Shown here: one piece after another, positions 1 to 11,556 of the stretch
Layout: each line of letters opens with the position of its first letter
How positions within the stretch are numbered: the stretch's first letter is position 1
Source of the DNA: Diplocarpon mali
Taxonomy: Eukaryota > Ascomycota > Leotiomycetes > Helotiales > Drepanopezizaceae
NCBI GenBank assembly: GCA_024741835.1
Contig: JAENRP010000102.1
Coordinates: forward strand, 1 to 64,000
Direction: 5' to 3'
DNA: 64,000 nt
The notes under the pieces: generated by a model
The model's database searches: none
What the model saw: only the letters and a program-made list of their open reading frames with translations
Told to the model about the DNA's origin: nothing
Made by a program: the position numbers and the translations under genes

Positions 1-416
1 AACCTATATTGTTTTATATTCTTTGCTAATAGTAGTAGGAGCTACTACTTTTATTATTTAGGATATATATAAAGACCTAAGATAGATAGGTCTTATAATA
101 TATATTATATAATCGGCGCAAGACGGTAGGAGGATAAAAGGGCCATCTTCTATATATAGAGATAGCGCGTATCGCTATAGTATTAAATATACCTTATACT
201 TAGGACTTATCCCTAACATCTTGTCTAAGAGAGCCCGCTTGTAGTGCTTCCTTCTCTTGTTTTTAGGTCTTCCCTTAGGCCTATTCTTATATTGTCTCCC
301 CCCTAAGTTTTATACTAATAGATAAAACATATAAGGCATACCTCTTATAAGAAGATAAAAGAGCATATTCGGAGGGCAATAGGACCGATAAGGATAAGTA
401 GGAAACGTCTTCGGAA
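1..416. other. AT-rich sequence left of the copia pol frame
   Basis: No intact gene is visible. The stretch is AT-rich and contains a short inverted repeat (AAGACCT near 72, AGGTCTT near 92). It lies directly before the degraded copia pol frame, so it may hold a decayed gag region, but I cannot recognise one and no long terminal repeat is visible inside the window. Confidence 0.4.
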
Positions 417-3400
417 GAGGAGGACTAAGCGATTAGCGACCTTAAGGATAGTGATATTAACTTTACTATAGTATTCCTAGCTTCTAACTAGGAATATAAC
501 TTAAGAACTGTGCTTAATTAGCTTAAAAAGCAAAAGGCTAAATACCTCTTGATAATAAGGGTTAATAAATTAATACAAATAGACCCTAAGGTGTTTATAA
601 TACAGTAGACGGATCAATTCTTTTAAGGATTCCTAATTAATATAAGCGCTTTAAATAAAAATGTAGGAGGAATCAACTAATTCAAAGCCTTGCAAAATAT
701 ATAAGATACAGTTCTAGCTCCACTCGGCGCTGAAAAGTATAAAATTACCTTTAAGGTAGGTTTATAAAATGCAATTGGTAAGATAACTATTCGAATACTA
801 GCAGGCCTTATAGAGTTCTTAATTGTAAAGGCAGATATACTATTTTTAATCTACTTATAATAACTCGATAAAATAGGAGCTAAATACGATAATCTACGCA
901 ATTTGCTTATTATTAGCAAGGAGAAATACTTAATTATCAGAAAACATAGGTACCTATAGCTCTTACTCGATATAATAGAGCAACTTCTAATAACTTTAAA
1001 GGGTATAATTAATATATGCCACTTAATAGAAATAGAGATCCGAAGGCTATATAAAAGATTTGGATATCCTTTGGTAAAACGCCTTAAATACCTCTTGAAC
1101 TAGGCCGGTTATAATATTAACTCCAGCATTATAGCGAAAGTAAGGGAAATATACTAATATTATCAACTCTACGCTAATACTCCTTATAGATTCCGATTTA
1201 AGCTATAAGATAATATTAACTTTAATTATATTATATATATTAATATTATTCAGTTTAATAGAAGGAACGCCCTTTATATAGTTAATAAAGCGACGGGATT
1301 TAAAGCCGCAAGGTTCTTATAGAAGGGAATAGGAGCATATTCGGCTGATGCAGTATTTCAAGCCCTTAAATTGGCTTAGCTAGATACGTATATTAGACCT
1401 CTTGATTTTATAATATACGACTACGGCACTAACTTCAACTCAGCAGAGTTTAGAAGCTCTCTAAGATCTATAGGAATAACCCTTAAACTAGTTCCTATAG
1501 AGGCGCACTATTCTATTAGCAAGGTCGAACGGTATTATCGCCTTTTAAGACGTACCTTTGAGATAATAACAGCTAAACACCCTTAATTAAGCAACGATAA
1601 GAGGCTGCAAATGGCTATTAAAGTAGTTAATAATATAGCAGGGCCTAATAGAATAATTCCTACCTTGCTTGTTTTTAAAGTATATCTAAGGCTAACTGAA
1701 CTAGATCTACCAAATCCGTTAGTAGAATAGAGGGTAGTAACAATTAAGAAGGCTATAAAGGAAGTAAGGAAGATCTACGCTACTCGTAAGGTTAACGATG
1801 CTTTAGGTATAAGAAATGGCCCTAGAACTACTTATATCTACGATTTAAGGCTAAAAGACTTAGTGTTAGTATATTAGGAGAAGGGAGGATAGATAGGCCT
1901 ATTCGAGTTCCTAGGCTTAGAGAACGAAACTTGTATAGTCGATATCGGCGGCAGAATAAGGCACTTTAGATCGATAAGCGTACGTCTATTTAAAATCGAT
2001 AATAAAGAAAACTGCCTAAAGGAAACTAAAGGAACTGAACCTAAGGATCGAACGACTATTAAAAGGGAGTAGAACGCAACTGATATTAATAAAGAAGTAG
2101 AGCCCTCTCGCTTAGCTAAGACGCAACTTAATAGCTGTAAGCAATCGCCAAGAGTAGAGGTTCCCTTTATTAAGCTTATTTCCGGCCTTCCTATAATCGA
2201 TAACGATTATAATACTAAGATATAGATATCCTTTAGAGCAGATAATAAGCTATATATAGCCAAATTAGAGGTATTCCTAATAGAGAAGGAGAATAAGGAC
2301 TAGGAACTATCGCAGAAGCTATAGGCAGAAGGCAAGATTACTACTCTTAAGCGCCCTTTTTAGCAATCTCGCTTAAAGGAGTATTAAAGGCTAATAAATA
2401 AAGGGGTATTTGTACCGATAAATAAAAATGATCCTACTATAAAAGGCAAGAGGATCTTCAAATTAAGAATAATTGATAAGATAAAAGGGAAGGAGATAGA
2501 TCACTTATTTAAGAAATCACGCCTAGTTGTATAGGCTTAGAACAATACTAGTAAGAAGGAAGAAGGTATAATTACTTAATCCCCAACCATTTAATAAGTA
2601 AGCTAATGCCTTTTAATATTACTTTTAGCATTAATCTAGGAATACTTTAAAGAATAGAGCAAAAAGGGCATCCTCGGCCTACGGGATATTATATAAGCAT
2701 ATACCTAAGCAGCTTTAAAGCTACTATGCGATATATTTGTATTTCCCTTATAAGATATTGCTAAGCTATTCCCTATAGGTATAGTCTTTAAAGTGGTGCT
2801 GCTACTCTATAGTATTCCCGAATTAGGAAATCACTAGTTTAGTACCTACTATAAGCACTATCGCAGCAATCTTAGTATAGCTAACTCAACTTATGACCCT
2901 TATCTATTATTAACCTTAAGCACTTCTCCCTTTTTCGGTATAGTAGGAATATAAACGGATAATACTTTAATACTTAAAGAAGTAGACTTCTTAAAAAAGG
3001 AGGAGGATAAGATCAAAAGGGTAAGATTCCTTATAAAGCTAATATAATACCTATTAAGCACTGAATCACTAGCTTTCAATAGGTATATTATTTCCTAAGA
3101 AGGGAATATAATATATATATAATAAAAGGGCTAGGGCTAAAGGCTGGAACTAGTCGATACTTCTTAAGAAGGCTATAAGTAACAATACTTAAAGCAAAGA
3201 GCAAGAGGAGCTTATTTAGCTACAATCTGCTAGTTAGAAGCTTCCTTCGATTTATCAGCTGCAGCCTAATACTAGGATCCGACAGTTTAGGATGCAGAGA
3301 ATCTAAATAAGCGACTTAAGTAGATCTAAAATAACCCTAAAAGAGGCTTAACCTACCTTACTATCAATTTGCAAAATACTAAACTATTTGCATTTATCAA

Positions 3401-3960
3401 TAGATCTTTTACTAATAATAAGGATTTAAGCTTGCAGATCGGCTATATTATTATATTAGCTACTAAAGAGGAAAGAGAATCGCAGTTTACTTTAAAAGGC
3501 AATATTCTATACTATAGCTTAATAAAGTATAAGAGAGTGACGAAAGCTATACTAGCCTTTGAACTATATGCTATAGTAGCGGGTATTAATATACTAGTTT
3601 CTATAGCTATAACAATCGATATAGTAATAGCTAAGCTGAGTCTACTCTGCCTTCCTACTATTATATATACAGATTCCCTCTCCTTATATAAGTATATCAT
3701 CAAATTAGGCATTATAAAGGAGAAGCGATTGATAATCGATATAATAGCTATTCGATAATCGTACGAGAATAGGGAGCTTATAAAGATATATTAGATCGAT
3801 AGTGCTAGCAACCCCGCCGATGCTATAATAAAAGCCAATCCAAATTAGGCCCTTTAGCAATTGGTAGATACTAATTCGATAACTATTAGAAAGGAGGAAT
3901 AAGTACAAAGGCCTATTAAGGCATAACTAGACTTAAAAAGGTCCTAGATTAATAATATCC
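417..3960 (+). mobile_element. RIP-degraded Ty1/copia retrotransposon pol (integrase - RT - RNase H), copy 1
   Basis: A decayed pol gene of a Ty1/copia element. One reading frame (position 417 is a first codon base) can be followed for about 3.5 kb and is broken only by TAG/TAA codons. In order it shows an integrase zinc-binding-like segment from about 1013; the integrase core with a DYGTNF motif at 1419-1436 and a KVER motif with its acidic residue near 1527; the start of the reverse transcriptase from about 2230; its QTDDT-type active site at 2952-2966, reading stop-T-D-N-T; and an RNase H domain with the TDSLSLYK and EKRLIIDIIA motifs in the open stretch 3369-3758. The integrase-RT-RNase H order identifies the copia superfamily. 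The many TAG/TAA codons at expected Gln positions and the Asp-to-Asn change are C:G to T:A transitions, as expected from repeat-induced point mutation. Gag, protease and both LTRs are not identified. The element cannot be functional. Confidence 0.9.
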
Positions 3961-5997
3961 GATATTTTTAATTGCAAGCTATTAGCAATTTTTTTATTTA
4001 TTTTTTATTTTACTATAAGATATATTCCTACACTTGCTATTACTACCTTCTTTTTATCTTTTCTTACTTACCTACGCGTACTTGCATTTTTTTTATCACT
4101 TAAGCAGTACTAAAGAAGGAGGTTATGGCAAAGCAGCGATTATTATATTGCTAAAGATAACGATCTACTAACGATTCTACCTTTGATAAGTACCTATCTT
4201 AAGTACTAGGATTTCTAAAGCGTAGATCCTTAAACCCCTAAGGCCTAAAAGCCTTACTACCTAAAGCAGCGGCTAAGTTGGCCTGCTCCTTTTAAGCTTA
4301 TACTTAAGCAAAAGCGGCTGCGATCTCCTTTAGATTCGGCTTATTTAAATTATTAAGATTTAGATCCTTACCCTTTAAAGAGCCCTTAAAAGGCACTTAT
4401 CTACCCTTGCCTTTTTAGTAGTAGATATTATTAAAGAGAGCCTAAGAGCGGCCCTTAGCTAAGCTAGATAGCCCCTTTATATACTAAAGGGAGTCGAGCA
4501 CCTTGGCGCCTTAAGTTTTAAAACGCCTAAGGGCAGTATTGCTGCTTTAAATAGCGCGTAATAGATCCTGCGAATAGTTAGTTATTAATATTAAATAGAT
4601 TCAAGGGCATATATAGCTTACTAAGTATTCGCAAGGTCGATACTATAATAGAGAGTATAAGCTTCGTTTAGCTAGGCTAGCTAAAGGGCATCCTAAGTCT
4701 TTAAGACTATAGAGATTTATATCTAAGTCTCCTTAGATAGGATTTAGGCCGCCTTTTAGATTGCTTTAATATTGCTATTAACCTAAGTATCTTAAAGGAT
4801 AATATACTTATCCTAAGCTTAAATAGGTATTTAAAACAGATATCTATTAAAGGTTATTAGAGCAAAAGGATATTAAAGGGCACTTACTAGGATACACTTA
4901 GCCTATTGCGCAATGCAGTAGTTATACTTCTTAAAAGTAAGAGTATTAAAGGCGTATATATAGCCGGTATTATTCTTACTAGCCTCCTTTCTTAATATTA
5001 TATATATATAATGTACGCATAGCACTCGAAAGGCCTTAGGCAGATCTTTTAAGTTGCATTTAAGTACTATCTAAGTTAGCAATATATATATTAAAGGGAG
5101 TCGGCCAACTATTAGAGCACTTACTAATAATAATAATATTAATAATAAGATAATATAGGATAAGATCTATTAAAGGGTTAATTAACTTAAAAGTAAGAAG
5201 GGGAATCGACCTACTTATAAGAAGTGGGAGTTAGAGTTAAGAGATTAAGGGAAGAGGGAAGCTTGATATATATGCCTTCTTAAAGGCCCCTCTTTTCCCT
5301 TCTATAGATTATTATAATTTATAGCCATAATAGATTATAACTCTAAATGACTCTTTAATAAAGAGTCTTAAACCTACTAGAATGCAACCGGACTATAATT
5401 GCATTATTATAAGGCTTGAATAAAGACCTTAGATTGCTTTTATCACTTAGATACCTTTCCTTTCCCTCTTTGCTATTTTATCTTTGCTATTTGCCTTTAT
5501 CTTTGCTATTCTACTTTATATATATACTATCCTTATCACCTATTACATTTGCCTTTACTATTAAGCTATTTGTCTTTGCTATTCTATTCTTTATTACTAT
5601 TTGATTATTTGCTATTAATCTGCCTCCTTTATATACCTATTCTGCGTACTTCCTTATGCGAATTGAAAAGGTCTTTTTAAAAGAAAGTACTACCGGTATT
5701 AGTACGCAGATTCTTATGCAAAAGGCAAGCTATCCTTATTCCTAGGGTCATCTTATACAGCTATACTATATGCGATATAAGGGGTTTCGTATGTATTTCA
5801 GACAGCTATTTAGCTAGAGGACCTTAGAAGGATATCTATATACGGCTAAGAGGGAATATAGGAAAGAGGATATTTAAAGGTATAAAGGTACTATCTCAGT
5901 TATATAAAGATAGACAGATATTATAATAGATTCTTTTTAATAATAAGTACTTAACTATATTCACGTGAATATCGATTACTGGTATAGAACCTATAAA
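2008..5997 (+). repeat. Unit 1 of a ~4-kb tandem duplication
   Basis: This unit is repeated directly at 5998-10018. It begins inside copia pol at the sequence ACTGCCTAAAGG (about 2011) and ends after TATAGAACCTATAAA (about 5997), where unit 2 starts without a spacer. The offset between copies is 3987 at the RNase H domain, about 4038 near 5413 and about 4022 at the end. The junction is consistent with a 3-bp AAA microhomology. Differences between the copies are mainly transitions. Confidence 0.85.
3961..5997. other. AT-rich non-pol half of duplication unit 1
   Basis: No intact gene. After the RNase H end lie T-rich runs (3985-4100), then about 1.2 kb which, read on the minus strand (roughly 5000 down to 4100), gives a frame interrupted mostly by TAG, as a RIP-hit reading frame would. 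I cannot name its product. Inverted repeats include GACTCTTTAATAAAGAGTC near 5348, CTGCGTAC/GTACGCAG arms at about 5643 and 5701, and the palindrome ATTCACGTGAAT at 5959-5970. Confidence 0.5.
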
Positions 5998-7950
5998 ACT
6001 GCTTAAAGGAAACTAAAGGAATTAAACCTAAGAATCGAACGACTATTAAAAGGGAGTAGAACGCAATCGACGTTAATAAAGAAGTAGACCCTTCTCGCTT
6101 AGCTAAGCCGCAACTTAATCGCTATAAGCAATCGCTAAGAGTAGAGGTTCCCTTTATTAAGCCTATTTCCGGCCTTCCTATAATCGATAACAACTATAAT
6201 ACTAAGATATAGATATCCTTTAGAGTAGATAATAAGCTATATATAGCTAAATCAAAGGTATTCTTAATAGAGAAGGAGAATAGGGACTAGGAACTATTGC
6301 AGAAGCTATAGGCAAAAGGCAAGATTACTACTCTTAAGTGCCCTTTTTAGCAATCTCGCCTAAAGGAGTACTAAGGGCTGATAAATAAAGGGGTATTTAT
6401 ATTAATAAATAAAAATGACCTTACTATAAAAGGCAAAAGGATCTTCAAATTGAGAATAGTTAATAAGATAAAAGGAAAGGAAATAGATTACCTATTTAAG
6501 AAATCATACCTAGTTATATAGGCCTAGAACGATATTAGTAAAAAGGAGGAAGGTATAATCACTTAATCTCCAACTATCTAATAAGTAAGCTAACGCCTTT
6601 TAGTATCACTTTTAGCATTAATCTAAGAATACTTTAAAGAATAGGGTAAAGAGGGCATTCTTAGCCTATAGGATATTATATAAGTATATACTTAAGTAGC
6701 TTTAAAGCTATTATATAATATATTTATATTTCCTTTATAAGATATTATTAAGCTATTCCCTATAGATATAGTCTTTAAAGTAGTACTGCTACTCTATAGC
6801 ATTCCTAAATTAGGAAATCACTAGTTTAGCACCTACTATAAGCACTATTATAGCAATCTCAATATAGCTAACTTAACTTATAACCCTTATCTATTATTAA
6901 CCTTAAGTACTTCTCCCTTTTTTAGCATAATAGGAATATAAATAGATAACACTTTAATACTTAAAGAAGCAGACTTCTTAAAAAAGGAGGAGAATAAGAT
7001 CAAAAGGGTAAGATTCCTTATAAAGCTAATATAATACCTATTGAGCACTAAATTACTAGCTTTCAATAGGTGTATTATTTCCTAGGAAGGGAATATAATA
7101 TATATGCAATAAAAGGGCTAAGGCTAAAGTCTGGAACTAGTTGACACTTCTTAAGAGGAATATAAGTAATAATACTTAGAGTAGAGAGTAAGAGGAGCTT
7201 ATTTAGCTATAATCTACTAATTAGAAGCTTCCTTCGATTTATTAGCTATAGCCTAATACTAGGATCTAATAATTTAAGATATAGAGAATTTAAATAAGCA
7301 ACTTAAATAGATTTAAAATAACCTTAAAAGAGGCCTGACCTACCTTACTATTAATTTGCAAAACGCTAAGCTATTTGCATTTATCAATAGATCTTTTACT
7401 AATAATAAGGATTTAAGCTCGCAGATCGGCTATATTATCGTACTAGCTATTAAAGGGGAAGGAGAATCGCAGTTTACTTTAAAAGGCAATATTCTATACT
7501 ATAGCTTAACGAAGTGTAAGAGAGTGATAAGAGCTATATTAGCCTTTGAACTATATGCTATAGTAGTAGGTATTAATATACTGGTTTCTATAGCTATAAC
7601 AATCGATATAGTAATAGCTAAGCTGAGTCTACCCCGCCTCCTTACTATTATATATACAGATTCCCTCTCTTTATATAAGTGTATTATCAAATTGGGTACT
7701 ATAAAGGAGAAGCAATTAATAATCGATATAATAGCTATTCGACAATTGTATAAGAATAGGGAGCTTATAGAAATACGTTAGATCAATAGAGCTAGCAACC
7801 CTACTGATGCTATAATAAAAGCCAATCCAAATCAGGCCCTTTAGCAACTAATAGATACTAATTCGATAACTATTAAGAAGGAGGGATAGGTATAAAGGCC
7901 TATTAAGGCATAACTAGACTTGAAAAGGTCCTAGATTAATAATATCCGAT
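5998..7950 (+). pseudogene. Ty1/copia RT-RNase H fragment, copy 2
   Basis: A 5'-truncated duplicate of the copia pol. The reverse transcriptase is broken by many TAG/TAA codons. The RNase H part is open for 141 codons at 7356-7781, slightly longer than copy 1 because a codon that is a stop at 3756-3758 in copy 1 reads CAA here. It shows the same TDSLSLYK and IDIIAIRQ motifs. No start signal, integrase or LTR accompanies it. It is a relic produced by the tandem duplication, with no sign of function. Confidence 0.85.
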
Positions 7951-10018
7951 ATTTTTAATTGCAAGCTATTGGCAATTTTTTTTATTTATTTTTTTATTTT
8001 ACTATGAGATATATTCCTATACTTACTATTACTACCTTCTTTTTTTATCTTCTCTTGCTATATTCCTATACTTGCTATTACTACCTTCTTTTTATCTTTT
8101 CTTACTTATTAGCGCGTACTTGCATTTTTTTTATCACTTAAGTAATATTAAAGAAGGAGGTTATAGTAAAGCAGCAATTATTATATTACTAAAGATAATA
8201 ATCTATTAATAATTCTACTTTTGATAAGCACCTATCTTAAGTACTAGGATTTCTAAGGCATAGATCCTTAAACCCTTAAGGCTTAAAAGCCTTACTACTT
8301 AAAGTAGCAGCTAAGTTGGCCTGCTCCTCTTAAGCTCGCACCTAAGTAAGAGCGGCCGCGATCTCCTTTAAATTCGGTTTATTTAGATTATTAAGATCTA
8401 GATCCTTACCCTTTAAAGAGCCTTTAAAAGGGACCTATCTACCCTTGCCCTTTTAATAGTAGATATTATTAAAGGGAGCTTAAAAGCAGCCCTTAGCTAA
8501 GCTAGATAGTCCCTTTATATACTAAAGGGAGCTAAGCACCTTAGTACCTTAAGTCTTAAGACGCCTAAGGGTAGTATTACTACCTTAGATAGTACGCAAT
8601 AGATCTTGCGAATAGTTAGTTATTAATATTAGATAGATTCAAAGGCATATATAGCTTATTAAGTGTTCGCAAGGTTGATACTATAGTAAAGAGCATAAGC
8701 TTTATTTAGCTAGGCTAGCTAAAGAGTATCCTAAGTCTTTAGGACTATAGAGATTTGTATTTAAGTCTCTTTAAATAGGATTTAGGCCGCCTCTTAAATC
8801 ACTTTAATATTATTACTAACTTAAGTATCCTAAAGGATAATATACTTATCCTAAGCTTAAATAGGTATTTAGAATAGATATCTATTAAAGGTTATTAAAG
8901 CAAAAGGATATTAAAAGGCATTTATTAAGATATACTTTGCCTACTGCGTAATATAGTAGTTATACTTCTTAAAAGTAAGAGTATTAAATACGCATATATA
9001 GCCGGTATTATTCTTACTAGCCTCCTTTCTTAATATTATACGCATATAATATACGCATAGTACTCGAAAGGCCTTAGGCAGGTCCTTTAGATTATATTTA
9101 AGTACTATTTAAGTTAATAATATATATATTAAAAGGGGTCGGCCAACTATTAGGGCACTTACTAATAATAATAATATTATTAATAAGATGATATAAGATA
9201 AGATCTACTATAGGGTTAATCAACTTAGAAGTAAGAGGGAAAATCGACCTACTTATAAGAAGTAGGAGTTAAAGTTAAGAGATTAAGGGAAGAGGGAAGC
9301 TTAATATATATGCCTTTTCAAAGGCCCTTCTTTTCCCTTTTATAAATCATTATAATTTATAATTATAATGGATTATAACTCTAAATGACTCTTTAATAAA
9401 GAGTCTTAAACCTACTAGAATGCACCTAGACTATAATCGCACTACTATAAGGCTTGAATAAAGACTTTAGATTGCTTCTATCACTTGGATACCTTTCCTT
9501 TCCCTCTTTACTATTTACCTTTATCTTTGCTATTCTACTTCCTATATACTATCCTTATTACCTATTATACCTGCTTTTGCTATTAAGCTATTTGTCTTTA
9601 CTATTTTATTCTTTATTGCTATTTGATTATTTGCTACTATTCTACCTCTATTATATACCTGTTTTGCGTACTTCCTTATACGAGTTGAAAAGGTCTTTTT
9701 AAAAGAGAGTACTGCTGGTATTAGTACGCAGATTCCTATATAGGAGGCAAGCTGCCCTCGTTCCTAGGGTCATCCTATACAGCTATACTATATGCGATAT
9801 AAGGGGTTTCGTATATATTTCGAACGGCTATTTAGCCAAAGGACTTTGGAAGGATATCTATATATAGCTAAGAGGGACTATAGGAGGGAGGACATTCAAA
9901 TATATAAAGGTACTATCTCAATTATATAAAGATAGACAGATATTATAATAGATTCTTTTTAATAATAAGTACTCAATTATATTCATATGAATATCGATTA
10001 CTAGTATAGAACCTATAA
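7951..10018. other. AT-rich non-pol half of duplication unit 2
   Basis: No intact gene. This is the counterpart of 3961-5997, with the same inverted repeats (GACTCTTTAATAAAGAGTC near 9387 and GCGTAC/GTACGC arms near 9665 and 9724). The ATTCACGTGAAT palindrome of unit 1 here reads ATTCATATGAAT (about 9981), two symmetric transitions that keep it palindromic. Confidence 0.5.
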
Positions 10019-10750
10019 ATATCTATCTGATCTTCCTTTAATATTAATCTTTAATACAATTAAGGTGATATTCTTCTTAAGACCCGATTTCTTATATGAT
10101 TTATTCCTTTATATATTTCCTAAGATTAACCTACGTTTTGTCACTTTATAAGACTGAAAACTATTGCTCTTTAGTCTAATCCTTATGCTTAAGAGCCTAT
10201 TGAAGTCGAGAGATCTGATTCGTATACGTAAGGACTGGTTTTCGATAAGCAATTCGTCAAACGAAGCCTTCCTTCTTAAAAGCTATACAAATAGCGTAAA
10301 AGCCGACGTTCTAATAAAGAATCGAAGGAATATCAGCCTAAGGAGTATATCGATTTACTCTTAAGGCTATAACCTATTAAATAAGGTGTTTTCATTATAG
10401 AGTATTTAAGTAAGCTTTATAGCTTTAAAGATAATATTAAAGAGTCAATCAAGTCTATAGAGCGTACTAAACTTAATATTAAGTAAGGTTTAATTAAAGG
10501 GTAATCTGATCTTAAGTCCAACTGGCATTAAAATAAAGAGTCTAATAGCGTACTCGTTTGTTACAAAAGGTCTGTTTTATAAGTGTCTTTAGAGTTGGTA
10601 TACTAAATAAAGAATCCATATTAAAAGCGTTGATTTTTAATACAAAAAGCGGCGAATCGTTATAGATAAATTATTAGCTATACCCCCTGTATATAAGCCC
10701 TATTAATAGAAACCGGTAGAATTACGCTAAGACAGCACTTGTATATTATT
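10019..10750. other. Unduplicated AT-rich DNA up to the composition boundary
   Basis: No recognisable gene. A 66-codon open stretch at 10164-10364 resembles nothing I know and probably reflects chance or a decayed repeat. Near 10,750 the composition switches abruptly from AT-rich to ordinary genic sequence. Confidence 0.5.
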
Positions 10751-11556
10751 TCGGGCATGTACTAAGTACACAGTATATCTCCTACCTACCTACCAAATCC
10801 AGCATCTCTCCCCATGTTTTCCGTTGCTCCGGACGCTCCAAACACGCGCTCGGGTCTGATCCTCCCCACGTTCGGCTACAGATCCGCATCCGCATTCCGA
10901 GAATCCACCCGGAACCCTATCATTCTACGCCATCCTCCGTCGTAACCCGTTAGCCGCAGAGAACTGAATAGAATTTCAGACTCTCCGGGGCTGTCCCGCC
11001 CATCTCGAACTGCAGGATTCGTGGTCGATGCATGTTCGCGTTATCTATTCACGTTGTGATCACGTGTCGAGCTCGGACCCGAAGCTGCGCCGATTCCTTC
11101 GGCTCGTCTCGGCAGATGGGGCCGGATTTCCCCTGCGCGTGGCTCCACTTGAGAAATCATAACAAAGCTATAAGCGACGCGTCAGGGCGGAAGCACCAAC
11201 TTGTCGCATCGCCTTCAAGGCAGGGGATTATTATCGCAAACCACCTATTTGTGAATGTAGGGACAGCTGTGATTTTTTTTGAAGTTCAGAGTATTGTGTG
11301 ATTGATGTGGTATCAGTACAGCCCATCCTCTCCCACAACCTGTGACTCTCCAGGCACTCCAAGGCCCAGAACCCCCAATCGCCTTTACGCACCTTGGTAC
11401 AAAATGTTGAGCGAGCCATCCAGCCACCCATGAACCAATCCGAAAAAAACGAAGCCCTTAAAGACAAACAGATAACCAGACGATCAAACCCCATTTGACG
11501 TTGCCATATACCTATCCACAACGCCTGTATGAACAAAGATAAACGGTGCAAAGAAT
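10751..11556. other. Intergenic sequence downstream of histone H1
   Basis: Ordinary composition and no supported gene. It holds the 3' flank of the histone H1 gene, which ends at 11557. Short open frames on both strands lack domain-like features. Confidence 0.5.

Larger units (their letters stand above)
5998..10018 (+). repeat. Unit 2 of the ~4-kb tandem duplication
   Basis: Second copy of 2008-5997. It contains the RT and RNase H part of pol and the non-pol AT-rich half, but no integrase, because the duplication breakpoint lies upstream of RT. It carries an extra ~50-bp internal duplication (TATATTCCTATACTT... at about 8010 and again at about 8059), which explains the larger offset downstream. 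It ends at the shared sequence TAGAACCTATAAA, then runs into unduplicated DNA. Confidence 0.85.

Noticed and set aside
1..10750. Complete retrotransposon with paired LTRs
   Set aside because: I looked for a direct repeat flanking pol. The only long direct repeat is the 4-kb tandem unit, which starts inside pol, so it is not an LTR pair.
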